From positions 61,116,484-61,180,483 of the forward strand of contig CM066313.1 in assembly GCA_033807775.1 (NCBI GenBank): 64,000 nt of DNA, read 5' to 3'. Of the stretch, positions 54,698-64,000 are shown one piece after another. The position numbers and the translations under genes are program-made. How positions within the stretch are numbered: the stretch's first letter is position 1; every line of letters begins with the position of its first letter. This DNA comes from Saussurea involucrata. Lineage: Eukaryota > Streptophyta > Magnoliopsida > Asterales > Asteraceae. Below the pieces are notes generated by a model. The model was not told the DNA's origin and made no database searches. It was given only the letters and a program-made list of their open reading frames with translations.

Positions 54698-57600
54698 AGA
54701 GTTTTAGGTACCCATATCCACATGGGTCCAGTTTTGTCAGAATTTTTCAAGTTTGCCTTAGCATTCTTGAAATACATTTTATCTTTTGTCGAAGAATCGG
54801 TTTGTTTCTCTTTAATATTTGATTTAGGTGCAGAGAGAAAACAATTTGAACTATAGAAATGATTATTCAATTTGAACATTAGATCAAAGCAATGACAGTA
54901 TAGAACAGCATAAGTGATTTGCTTGAAATTTTCATTGAAAGCTTTAAACTAGGCCACAGAGGCATTACATTCTATTCTAGCATATGGCTTCCTATTACAA
55001 GAAGATTTATGTAGATTAGATTGTTGGCAAAAATCTTTGTTTGTAGCAGCCTTCTGTGTGTCCCTTCTGTGGTGAACTTCTGTTGATTTCACTGCCACAG
55101 AAGAAAAAGATTTGTTAGGTTTTGGCCATTTACCCTTTTGTTGCCATGTTGGTTTCTCTTTAATTTTTAAGGGTTTTAAAAACTTTGAATCTTTTGGATT
55201 TTGAGTGGACATTAACTTCTGTTGTTTGAAATTTTCAAGCTCAATAGAGGTTTTGGCTTGTATGCACATATCCAAAAAGTCTGGACAGATTTGAATTCCA
55301 GTGATTTTCTCCTTTGGAGGAATAGTTCGGTTAAGAACTTCAGAGGTTTGTTTAATAACCTCCGAGTCACGAGGAACCTTTTCTATTCTGTCAGTCTCTG
55401 ATTCGTCAGATGATGAATCGTCCTCATATACAGAGGTTGAGTCATCAATATTTCTTTCGACAGAGGCTGGACTTTCCGAGCATGTGTCATACTTGCTTTC
55501 TTCATCTGAACAATTACTTTCTAAGTCAACCGAGGTGTCTGATAAGATCTCTTCAGAGAGTTTTTGATCCGTAGAAGGTGTACATAGATTTTTCAAAATA
55601 TCTATTTTCCCGATTTCCATTATTTCTTTTTCAATTATATTTCTTAGTTTTTCTTCTGAAAAGATTGGTTTGAACTCAAGTGCTTCTGCAGATAATTTCT
55701 TTTCAGAATCTATTGTGCAGACAAAAGCAACTTGAGTTTGAGTCTCTGGTTTACCACATTTGAAGATTCCTATCTGATCTTGAGTTTTCAGATATCTCTT
55801 TGGTTTAGATCCTCTTTTGACAGAGGTTGAAGGTGATAAATTTGTGTTTTCAAACCACACATTTATCATCTTCATGGGTTTCCTTAAGTGAGGTTCCCCA
55901 GAGACTTTTACTCTCTTACTTACAGAGATTAAGTTTGGAAAATTAGGTTTGTTGATTTTTCCTAAAGCAAATAGAGATGACAGAGGTTTATTCTTTTTGT
56001 TTTCTGTACCTTGATTAATATCACTGTACCCAATACCTCGCCTTCATATTTGAGTATTTATTTTCTCATACACCTTTTGTGCATCACGATAATTTTTAAT
56101 TAAAACATCTCTTCTAAGTAGATCTTGCCAAAGGACTTCTCTTTCCTTTTGAAAATATTCCTTAAGAGCTAAAATGTTTAGTCTGTCGCTCTCAGAATCT
56201 GAAAGTTCTTTTGTTTTGGATTTTAAAGATGTATTTAATTCAGAAATTCTCTCTTTTAAAGGAAATAGATTCTTGTTCCAGTGTGCTTCTAATTCTTCCT
56301 TTTCTTTGATTTTTTTTCTTTTAAGTCTAGCTTCTCTTTCAAAAAAAGTGAGCTTTTTTCTGAATATCATCACAAGTCTTTTTCAGTTCAATATTTTCAG
56401 TTTTAATTATAAGTAAATCAACTTCTGTAGTACTAGAGGTGGAGTTTGAAATGGATACCTCAGTGTCAGAGTCTAAGCTGATTTCTGCCATGCCACAGAA
56501 CAAGGCATTGTTGGTATATTCATCATCAGAGGTTGTATCTGACTCCCAATTTTCCTTGTTCACCACTTTGTTCGCCATGAGTGACTTTTGAGCATAATAC
56601 TCAGCTTTCTTTTTGTAAAAAGCTGAGTCCTTCTGTGGGCGATTTGGCCTGCTTCTGCATTCATTGGCAAATTGGCCTGGCTTCTCACAGTTGTAGCAAC
56701 CTTGGTTCTGGGAAGTATTACCAGCACGATCGTTGGACTTCTGTCGGTCACCACCTTTTTCCGATCTGCATTCATTAGCATAATGACTAGGCTTACCACA
56801 CTTGTAGCATTCTTGTGGTGTGTAGCTTGCCTTGTCATCTGACCTCTGTCGGTCATTTCCTCTGTTGTATCTTTCACTCGACCTCTGTTGGTCGTTACTT
56901 CTGTCGTCTGACCTCTGTCGGTCAGCTGATTCTTCTCTTCTTCTTTGATCCCTTCTACTCCGATCTTCTCTTCTTTCTATATTATCTCTGCCATATCTAT
57001 CATTACCAGAACTCTTTTGGTTTCCTCTGAATTCTCTTGTCAATAGAGCTAAGGATGTTGCTATTGATGCCAGAGTGATCTCTCCCTCGTCCATAATCTC
57101 TTCGTCTTCGCTGTCAACTACCACCACCTTTTTCTTTTTCTCCTTCTTCTTTTTCTTCTGTCGCTCTTTCTTTCCTCGGCCTCTGTGTTTCTTCTGTAGA
57201 TTTGCCAACCAAAGCAAGAGGTGCAATGGTTAGTGTCTTTGCTTGTGCTACTTGAGGCTCTTTGACCAGCTAATGTTCCGTAGAGGTCTGAAAGAGTCCA
57301 GGAATCTAAATCTTGATTGGTTTGTAAAGACATAGATAACTTGAGCCATTCTTCGTTCAGACTTTTGAGAAACACGACGTTATTCTCTTCAGAAGTTCTG
57401 TGGATGCCGAACTTCTTGCAATTATTGATCAGAGAGTTGAACCTGTCATACGTTGTCTGCAGAGATTCAGTTGTCAGGGCTTTAAAAGCGTAATATTCGT
57501 TTATGTATTGAGCCCTTCGGTTTTTCTGAGTTTTAGCTCCCCCTTCAAGTTGTTTCTCCAGTACTTTCCAAAGATCATACGCAGATTCGCATGCATCTAA

Positions 57601-57930
57601 GGACTGGAAGAGATCGTTGGGGATTGCCATGATCCGAATTCTTTTTGTTTTCTGCGCGAGTTCATCTTTTTCCTTATCTAGATCTGACCAACCATCCCTG
57701 GTTTTAGGTTTTTGATGCTAAGGGATTTCAGGAGTGTCAGCTGTAGCTGGTACACGAGGTACTATTAACATAGGGACATGAGGAGGATTATAAAGGTATT
57801 GTACGAGCTCTTTATCAGTACCCTCAAAGAAATGGATCATTCTTATTTTCCACTGAGGATACTCATTTCGTAGAAGAGATGGTGGTTTGGTTAATGAACC
57901 AGCTGTGAAGAAATTTTGTGCGTTTGTCAT
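54694..57930 (-). pseudogene. gag: Gag of element G
   Basis: ATG 57930 (SLTKPPSLLRNEYPQWKIRM). A TAG at 57718-57720 stands where element H has GAG. The frame continues to LYGTLAGQ, where it shifts near 57270, and shifts again in a Lys-rich run near 57150. Two zinc knuckles follow: CYKCGKPSHYANEC and CYNCEKPGQFANEC, the second with Gln in place of the metal-binding His. Between coil segments is a Ser/Arg/Asp-rich tract with repeated RQRSDD units. A coil (56373-56044) and a basic tail (55875-54694) end in IWVPKTL and stop. Confidence 0.88.
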
Positions 57931-58219
57931 TTTAAGAGTAGAAAGTTTCAGAATAAAGATATGACACGAAAAAGTACGAAAGAATTATGTGGACAGATTT
58001 TCTGGGTTTGGAAGCTCTTAACAGTGCACTTTTATGGAGTTTTAACTAAAGAAACATTTTCTCTAGATTTACCAAATATCGAATAAATCGAAAATGGTTG
58101 AAAAATAGAATCTGTTTGAAGGAATGAATAACGGTTAAAATCAGACCACGTTTCTACCAATAATCTTGTTAAACGAGGATCGCTTGATATTGAAAACCAA
58201 GCTTGGCTCTGATACCAAT
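57931..58219 (-). other. 5' leader and primer-binding site of element G
   Basis: PBS TGGTATCAGAGC (minus strand) at 58206-58217, two bases from the LTR. The remaining 275 bases to the gag ATG are AT-rich with no coding sequence. Confidence 0.9.
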
Positions 58220-59018
58220 TGTTGGTTCCCGTATTTGATTAACAAAGATTATCAAATCTATTAGTTCAAATAAGATGTGTTGCGGAAGTGTATTTGAAGA
58301 ACTAACAGATATGTTTATATAGAAACAACACAAAATACCAAATAAACAGTATATGAAGAACAGATGAATATCTCAAAGATTACTGTATTTGATTAAGAAC
58401 ACTAAGAACAGATTTGACGTTAATTGTGTGTAAGTGTTTTTGCGTAGAAGATTATGCGTGTAAAAGTGGGTGTTGTTCTTATGTCTTGTGATGATATTTG
58501 TTAAGGAAGAACTCAACATGAGTCTTCCTTTTATACTACTACAAAAGATCTATTCTAGACAAAAGGACTATTGCTATAGGAAAGAAGGGATGGTATGAAC
58601 AGTTGGAAAACTGCATGCATTAAATGCGCTAATATCAACTTGGAAGGTGGTCCTATCGGAGTATGACACGTGTAGGAGTCAGACCATGCCTTGTACAAGT
58701 TGACGAACGGACCCTGGAACAGTAGCAAGATATTTCTGTAACAGTGGTAAGATATTCCTGTAACAGTGAAGATATTATAAATATCTTCCAAGTCTTCAGT
58801 CTTTTCCGTAGAGCTTCTATCAAGGGTGGCAGAGGTTCTGTGACTTGATTCTTCTGATAGCAGTCTTCTTTAGTTCTGTCTGGTCTTGGTGTTCCTTGAA
58901 TGACCTTCTTGTTTACTTTGGCAGAGCTTCTGTGGCACTCCGCAGAGCTTCTGTGGAAGTCTTCTATACTTGGCCTATTTTTCAATACTTCTATTATTAT
59001 GAATATTTGGAGCTAACA
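58220..59018 (-). repeat. 5' LTR of element G
   Basis: 799 bases, about 16 substitutions and one 2-base deletion relative to the 3' LTR. TATAAAAGG (minus strand) at 58528-58536 is the likely promoter. Followed by the TSD GAAAC at 59019-59023. Confidence 0.96.
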
Positions 59019-59125
59019 GAAACCCCAGAGGTATCACTGGGATGAAGGTAGAAAGGATCTCCAAAATCTAGTTTAGCAATCAAGGATTACTGTTCTGGTT
59101 CCTTGGGTTCTTCTCCACCAGCCAT
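59019..59125 (-). pseudogene. gag: Copia gag N-terminus of element A
   Basis: Minus-strand ATG at 59125: MAGGEEPKEPEQ, then a TAA, then LIAKLDFGDPFYLHPSDTSG, a typical N-terminus of this copia gag type. The frame is split by element G and resumes at 44340 with NVKLSGTENYKVW. It shows that G inserted into an existing copia gene. Confidence 0.88.
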
Positions 59126-60254
59126 GATAGAAAAAAACACATAAGGTAAAGTTTAAGTGACTATAAGGCAGGATTCCTTGCCACTCAGGACCAGATCCGT
59201 GGATAAATCTCACGCCTCAGCAAATCACAAATGAAAGAAACACTCAAATAAAGGCACATGACGTGATTCCTTATTGTGGCAACTCTATAGCCTATATTAA
59301 AGCTATGGTTTAGCCAAGGAAAGCACACATCTAAGATTATTTGAGGAACAAAAAAAAACCTGAAGAGGATCTGTACTTAAACAAACCAGATCTAAGGACA
59401 AACAACAACAAGATCTGAAAAAGAGAACCACAAGATCTGTACTTGAAACAGTATCTGGAAAGACCAGATGATAATGAGCACATGATCTGTATTCTTGAGA
59501 GACAAGATCTTAAGGAAAAACAACCAAAAAGGTACAATAAAGAAGTACAGAAAAGTAGAGAGAAGAGACCTCGATCTCGAGCCGATTTCAGTCCAAATCT
59601 ACAAAGATCAGAACTAAAAAACAACGAGATCTCACAAATCTTAAACAAATTTCGGTGAAAAACTTGTAACGGGCTCAAAACGCTGAACACGAACAAATTT
59701 TAGTCCAGATCTACAGATATAAGAACTAAAACCAACGAGAACACACAGATCTTATTAAAAACCGAATCTCGAACAAATTTTAGTTCATATCTAAAGAGAT
59801 AAGAGCTAAAAAATAACGAGAACACACATATCTTAAAAAAAATTGTACGATAAACTTGAGACGGATTTTGTTCTAAAAAAAGAACAAAAAAAAGGAAGAC
59901 GAATCAACAGACGTTGAGATTATTTAGATCCAGATCTAGAGAGATCAGACCCGCAACAACTAACATGGTGAGTGAAGATTTGGGTAACCAAACAGAAAGA
60001 ATACAACAAAAAAAGGCCTCGATAATCTGTTTTCTGATCCAGATCTGATATGATAGGAACCAAGAACAAACCACAAAGATATTGAAGAAAACAAGTTTTC
60101 TAAAACACAAATAAACACTATGTGAGTAGTTTTAGAAAACAGATACGTTTTGAAAACAAAAACGATAAGAAGATTTAGAACACATAAGATATGAAGATGA
60201 AGAGACGAGAATAGAAGCTTACCGAGAGAGAAGCTGTTTAGATTAGAACCAAAC
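59126..60254 (-). other. 5' leader of element A with AGATCT words
   Basis: About 1.1 kb between PBS and gag with no convincing gene. From about 59370 to 60050 there are about nine exact AGATCT palindromes, many in CAGATCT, and further near copies, in short A-rich repeated units. A small plus-strand frame here is antisense and unsupported. Confidence 0.75.
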
Positions 60255-60266
60255 GCTCTGATACCA
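60255..60266 (-). other. Primer-binding site of element A
   Basis: Minus-strand TGGTATCAGAGC directly beside the LTR start TGTTGAAACC at 60267, fixing A as a minus-strand element. Confidence 0.93.
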
Positions 60267-60341
60267 TGTTGAAACCTTCAATCTTATTAATAAATGAACA
60301 AATCTCTAATCTATTACAAAAGATCTTCAAGAGATATGAAG
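60267..60341 (-). repeat. 5' LTR fragment of element A
   Basis: The first 75 bases of the LTR inside the PBS (TGTTGAAACCTTC on the plus strand), then cut by element H at 60342. The predicted TSD of H is TGAAG (60337-60341). The rest of this LTR would lie beyond element H, right of the window. Confidence 0.8.
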
Positions 60342-61356
60342 TGTTAGCTCCAATCTTTCTGTTTATAGAAGTATTGAAAAATAGGCTAAGTATAGAAGTC
60401 TTCGACAGAGGCTTTGCCGAGTCACCGAGAAGACCGAAGCATAGAAGTCTTCGACAGAGGCTCTGCCGAGTAACCGAGAAGACCGAAGTAAAGAATCACC
60501 AGAAGACTCTTCAATGCGGACAAGGCCACAGAGCCACTGTCATACTTGACAGAGCCTCTGTGGTATAAAAGACTAGAGCTTTATACAAGGACAATCGTGC
60601 TTCTCACGATTTCTGCTGTACGAAGATCCTGAAGATCATTCGAACAAGGCGTGACCTGACAACTCCACGTGTCGAACTCTGATGGGTCTTAGCCTTAGTA
60701 GAAGCCGGCTGTTAGGTCCATGATCTTCATACAATCCAAGTATTGTGTAACAAGATGATGAAGAACATTATTGAAAAGGAAATCTAACCTAGAGAGAACA
60801 CAAAGTGATTAGAGATCTACATCTTGTATTAATGAATTCACTTCTTACAAACTACAAGTAAAGACCTATTTATAGTCTTCATCACTTGCTACAACAATTA
60901 AGCATAAGCCCTTTAACACAGCTATTGATTTACAAAACTTTCTTTTATAAAGGACAACTTCAGTGTCCTAGCACCGGCGCATTTAATTAACGTTGTACCT
61001 GCAACAGTACCTGAATAGTGTCTTTGTACCTTCAGTACTTATTGTCTAGAGCTTGTCCCCTTTAAAAGTAGTATAAATAGAAGACTCATGTTGAGTTCTT
61101 CTATTAAGCTTTGCACGTCACACACATCATTAGAACATAATTCTTGTTATATCATCGGTGTTCTTGGTGTTCTATTTATATCAATATACAGTGGGTTATT
61201 GAGCTATTTATCTGTGTTATTTACATCTCACGTATTTGATATAGTGTGTTCTTCTACCTTATTATATCTCTTAGTTTGTTAAAAAACGCTTCCGCATTAT
61301 ATCTTGTTTGAACTATTAGATAGAATCATCATTGTTAAGCAAAACAGGAACCAACA
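60342..61356 (+). repeat. 5' LTR of element H
   Basis: 1015 bases from TGTTAGCTCC to GGAACCAACA. TATAAATA at 61072-61079 is the probable promoter. Near 60392-60490 a unit of about 50 bases containing CTTCGACAGAGGCT and ACCGAGAAGACCGAAG is duplicated in tandem. CAGAGCCTCTG-type words follow. Confidence 0.9.
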
Positions 61357-61658
61357 ATTGGTATCACAGCGGTTCTTGATTTTCTATATCAAGAGATCCT
61401 CACTTACAGTGATTTTTGGTAGAAACCTGGAGTAATTTTAACCAGTTCTTCACTTATTTCAAAACAACCTATGTTTTTCTGCCATTCTCGACCTGTTCGA
61501 CTTTGGTAAACTTACAGTCTGTTACTTCAGTTAAAATCTCCATTTTAGTGCATTGTTCAAAGGTTTTAAGCTTATAAACACCATTCGAAACATCCACTTC
61601 ATCCTCTGAAAGTTTACTGTTCATACCCTATTTTCTGGATTTCTCATCCTCTTTCAAA
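61357..61658 (+). other. Primer-binding site and leader of element H
   Basis: PBS at 61359-61370 reads TGGTATCACAGC, one mismatch to the tRNA-Met site of the other elements (G to C at the ninth base). About 290 bases of leader without coding sequence follow. Confidence 0.88.
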
Positions 61659-62387
61659 ATGACAAACACAAACAACTTCTTCACCGCTGGTTCCTTAACC
61701 AAGTCACCAACACTACTCAGAGATGAGTACCCTTAGTGGAAGATACGAATGATTCACTTCTTCGAGGGTACTGACAAAGAACTCGTCTACTATATCAACA
61801 ATCCTCCTTTCGTACCAATGATCACAGTACCCTGTGTACCTGCCACAGACGACACTCCAGAAATCCCTGAGCACGAGAAACTAAAGACCAAGGACAAGTG
61901 GTTAGATCCTGATTGGGAAAAATATGAAGTTGCTCAGAAGACTAAGAGACTTCTGATCATGGCCATATCCAATGGCCTTTTCCAATCCCTAGATGCGTGT
62001 GAATCTGCATATGATCTGTGGAAAGAACTGGAAAAACAACTGGAGGGTGGGGCTAAAACTCAGAAGAACCGCAGAGCCCAATGCATCAACGAGTACTACA
62101 CATTCAAAGCTCTGCCGACATAATCTCTACAGTCAACATATGATCGGTTCAACTCTCTAATCAACAAGTGCAAGAAGTTCGGAATCCACAGAACTTCTAA
62201 GGAGAACAATGTCATGTTCCTAAAGAGTCTCAATGAAGAATGGCTCCAGTTGTCTATGTCTCTGCAAACAAATCAGGACTTAGACTCATGGACTCTGTCA
62301 GATCTCTATGGAACGTTGGCAGCCCAAGAGCCTCAGATTGCACAAGCAAAAGCTCAAATCAGTGCACCTCTTCCGCCGGTTGGTAAG
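61659..62387 (+). pseudogene. gag: Gag N-terminal part of element H
   Basis: ATG 61659, FFTAGSLTKSPTLLRDEYP, then a TAG at 61734-61736 where G has CAG, and on to WKIRMIHFFEGTDKEL. DACESAYDLWKELEKQLEGG follows, then a TAA at 62121-62123 where G has GAA, and LSMSLQTNQDLDSW. The frame is otherwise continuous until VGK at 62387, where element I begins. It is the UBN2-like gag domain close to that of element G. Confidence 0.9.
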
Positions 62388-62879
62388 TGTAACACCCTAA
62401 AAATCAGGATTTTTTTAAACTTTAATTTAAGACAAGTTTTGATCGTGACTTTCTAAACTTTATACATAAGCGAAGTTTCAATCCCGAGGATTTATCTTTA
62501 CACAAAAGAATTCTCGAATAACCTATTAATCTAATCATGTCACTATAATCAGATTAATTAGGTTATCTAAGTGCATTATCCAAAAGTCTCGGTATTCCAA
62601 AAATCTTCTCCGCTAGCCCAAAAGCTCTCGTCCCACATCCCTTACTTTCCCGAACCTGATCCTGGTAAGAAAACATTATTTGAAACGATTAGGCTAACTC
62701 TCCATAATACATTCAGTTTCAACATAATATTTACCATAATAACATAACCAAGTCCTGACAAACCTGAATTATTCTTTTCTTACCACTTAGCAATTTATCC
62801 AACCAACTCAGTTCAATCGTTACATCATATTCTTATTCCGTAACTATGATTCCGACATAAAGTCGCTCATTGTTCACTT

Positions 62880-63150
62880 GTCTATTCCGTGACTACAAAT
62901 CCGACATACATCGCTTGTTGCTCACGTATCTCTACCGTGACTACAAATCCGACATACATCGCTTGTTGCTCACGTATTTCTATTCCGTGATTGCTCACGT
63001 ATCTCTTCCGTGATTGCTCACGTATCTCTTCCGTGATTGCTCACGTATCTCTTCCGTGATTGCTCACGTATCTCTTCCGTGATTGCTCACGTATCTCTTC
63101 CGTGATTGCTCGCGTATCTCTACCGTGATTGCTCACGTATCTCTTTCGTT
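62880..63150 (+). repeat. Two-tier tandem repeat in element I
   Basis: Two copies of a unit of about 48 bases (CCGTGACTACAAATCCGACA onward to TTGCTCACGTAT) are followed by about seven copies of a 23-base unit, CCGTGATTGCTCACGTATCT plus CTT. The short unit equals the long one with about 25 bases removed, so it arose by internal deletion and then amplified. Confidence 0.9.
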
Positions 63151-63422
63151 CGATAATTCATTTATAACAACATATTATCACAATTAGACAGACATTTATG
63201 TAAGTAACGAGTAGGGTAAGAATGAACTTACTTGGTAAGAAGTCACACTACTTTTACTTCTTATAAGGATGTATTGACTTCAGACTTCAACCCTTCCGAA
63301 CAACTGTAATACCACATATATACGATTATGCTGGTATTAATTATAGCTTGAAATATATTTACATCTCAAATCTCATAACCTTAAGTTTCTATCGTAGCTT
63401 ACAATAACAGTGTATCCATATT

Positions 63423-63590
63423 AAAGCCATCGCATCCCAATTGGATTGCAACCCCAACTTCCTCGCAACCCAATTGGATCGCAACCAAAACCTCGCAACC
63501 CAAATTGCCTCGCAATCAACTAAACCTCGCAGCCTTCTATTGCGAGCCAAATCTTTCCCTCGCAGCCAACGATTGCGATTCGTATGAACA
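63423..63590 (+). repeat. Degenerate CTCGCAACC/AATTGGATCGCAAC repeat in element I
   Basis: About ten imperfect copies of TCGCAACC or TCGCAGCC, some with AATTGG before them, some as the reverse complement (TTGCGAG, GATTGCGA). An apparent minus-strand frame here only reflects the repeat. Confidence 0.7.
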
Positions 63591-64000
63591 CCATAAAACA
63601 CCCAGTTCACTGGTTATCTAAAAACCCATATATCTATAAATTTAACCGATGAATCTTTATGAAATTTTGCAGATAAGTTCACTACTACTATTAGAACATT
63701 ACCCCATAAACAAAATTCTCAAATCATCATAACATCCAAATCCATTTCTTAAACTCTAAAGCACAACTTTACCCAAATGCATAAGAATTTATATAAGAGG
63801 TTACCTAGATTTGCTTTCCACCGATTCTTGTTATTCTTCTTCTTCTTATGATCGGAGGTAAACCACCAAGAATCAAGCACACACCCTTTCTCTTTTTCTC
63901 CCCTTTTTTCTCCGTTTTCTTTCTGGGTGAGCCGTATTCACACAACCTTTAATAATGAAAGTCAGGACACCCTCCATACTTCACCCCATTCTTAGATATG

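Larger units (their letters stand above)
44341..59018 (-). mobile_element. Element G: complete SIRE-type Ty1/copia retrotransposon
   Basis: A complete 14.7 kb minus-strand element with LTRs at 58220-59018 (5') and 44341-45141 (3'), tRNA-Met PBS, PPT and TSDs GAAAC (44336-44340 and 59019-59023). Order: gag, PR-INT, RT-RH, spacer, ORF3, ORF4. The LTRs differ by about 16 substitutions and a 2-base indel (about 2%), older than E. Coding regions hold both nonsense codons and frameshifts. Words CAGAGG/CCTCTG and CAGAGCTTCTG recur throughout. Confidence 0.96.
60342..64000 (+). mobile_element. Element H: SIRE-type Ty1/copia retrotransposon, 5' part, interrupted by element I
   Basis: Plus-strand relative of element G: LTR 60342-61356, PBS, leader and the first 240 codons of gag to 62387, where a gypsy-like LTR begins. 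Everything downstream lies outside the window. The LTR start TGTTAGCTCC matches the corresponding end of the G LTR over its first about 55 bases with a few changes. Two nonsense codons in gag show it is degenerate. Confidence 0.9.
62388..64000 (+). mobile_element. Element I: gypsy-like LTR inserted in element H, right end outside window
   Basis: Begins TGTAACACCCTAA at the exact point where the gag frame of H stops, preceded by a possible TSD GTAAG (62383-62387). The start resembles TGTAATACCCC of gypsy element C, so I infer a plus-strand Ty3/gypsy LTR. No coding region, PBS or end is visible in 1.6 kb, so it could be a long LTR, a solo LTR or the start of a full element. A TATAAATTT lies near 63630. 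Confidence 0.55.

Noticed and set aside
60266..60568. A 100-codon plus frame across the A/H LTR junction
   Set aside because: It spans an insertion boundary and the tandem LTR duplication, so it cannot be an old gene.
62880..63150. Short regular repeats as a CRISPR-like array
   Set aside because: The units are contiguous tandem copies without unique spacers, in plant DNA.
63389..63610. A 73-codon minus frame in element I
   Set aside because: Its peptide simply mirrors the degenerate TCGCAACC repeat.
1..64000. Host cellular genes, tRNA or rRNA genes
   Set aside because: Every supported coding stretch is retrotransposon gag, pol, ORF3 or ORF4. The TGGTATCAGAGC matches are primer-binding sites next to LTRs, not tRNA genes.

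Overview
The window is plant nuclear DNA made almost entirely of LTR retrotransposons inserted into one another. I see no host cellular gene, rRNA or tRNA gene. All the Ty1/copia primer-binding sites match the plant initiator tRNA-Met end (TGGTATCAGAGC, one copy with a mismatch). The chromodomain Ty3/gypsy element is of Tekay (del1-like) type. The dominant family is the long SIRE-type copia with extra genes downstream of pol. This fits a large, repeat-rich eudicot genome; Asteraceae is my impression from memory and is not proven by the sequence.

I label the elements A to I and reconstruct the nest from LTR ends, target-site duplications (TSDs) and reading frames that resume across insertions. 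A is the outermost, a minus-strand copia (42941-44340 and 59019-60341, continuing left of the window). A holds three insertions. B is a plus-strand SIRE-type element (24661-42940) in the pol of A. G is a minus-strand SIRE-type element (44341-59018, TSD GAAAC) in the gag of A. H is a plus-strand SIRE-type element (from 60342) in the 5' LTR of A. B holds C, a plus-strand Tekay gypsy (8861-24660) in its gag, and F, a plus-strand pol-less element (31381-40053, TSD GAAAC) in its ORF3. C holds two minus-strand SIRE-type elements: D (1-8860, left end outside the window) in its reverse transcriptase, and E (11013-23633, TSD GGAAC) in its integrase. H holds I, a gypsy-like LTR starting at 62388.

The SIRE-type elements share one plan: LTR, PBS, gag (with CCHC knuckle and coiled-coil tail), stop, pol (PR-INT-RT-RH), a non-coding spacer, ORF3, ORF4, polypurine tract (PPT), LTR. 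ORF3 and ORF4 are not classical envelope genes: I see no signal peptide or membrane segment. ORF3 has a globular N-terminal domain, an acidic linker, a coiled coil and a basic cluster. ORF4 has a conserved core around L-N-P-Y-D-L. The spacer before ORF3 carries a TATA box and ACGT-core motifs in all four elements where it is visible.

Every autonomous copy is broken by nonsense codons or frameshifts. LTR pairs differ by 5 of about 712 bases (E), 5 of 280 (F) and about 16 of 799 (G), so E is the youngest datable insertion. The points most worth following are: element-specific, mostly palindromic short words repeated through each element; the conserved internal promoter before ORF3; element F, which has lost pol but kept gag, part of ORF3 and ORF4; evidence that ORF3 and ORF4 descend from one frame; an excess of G-to-T nonsense changes; and a repeated GGAAAC insertion site.
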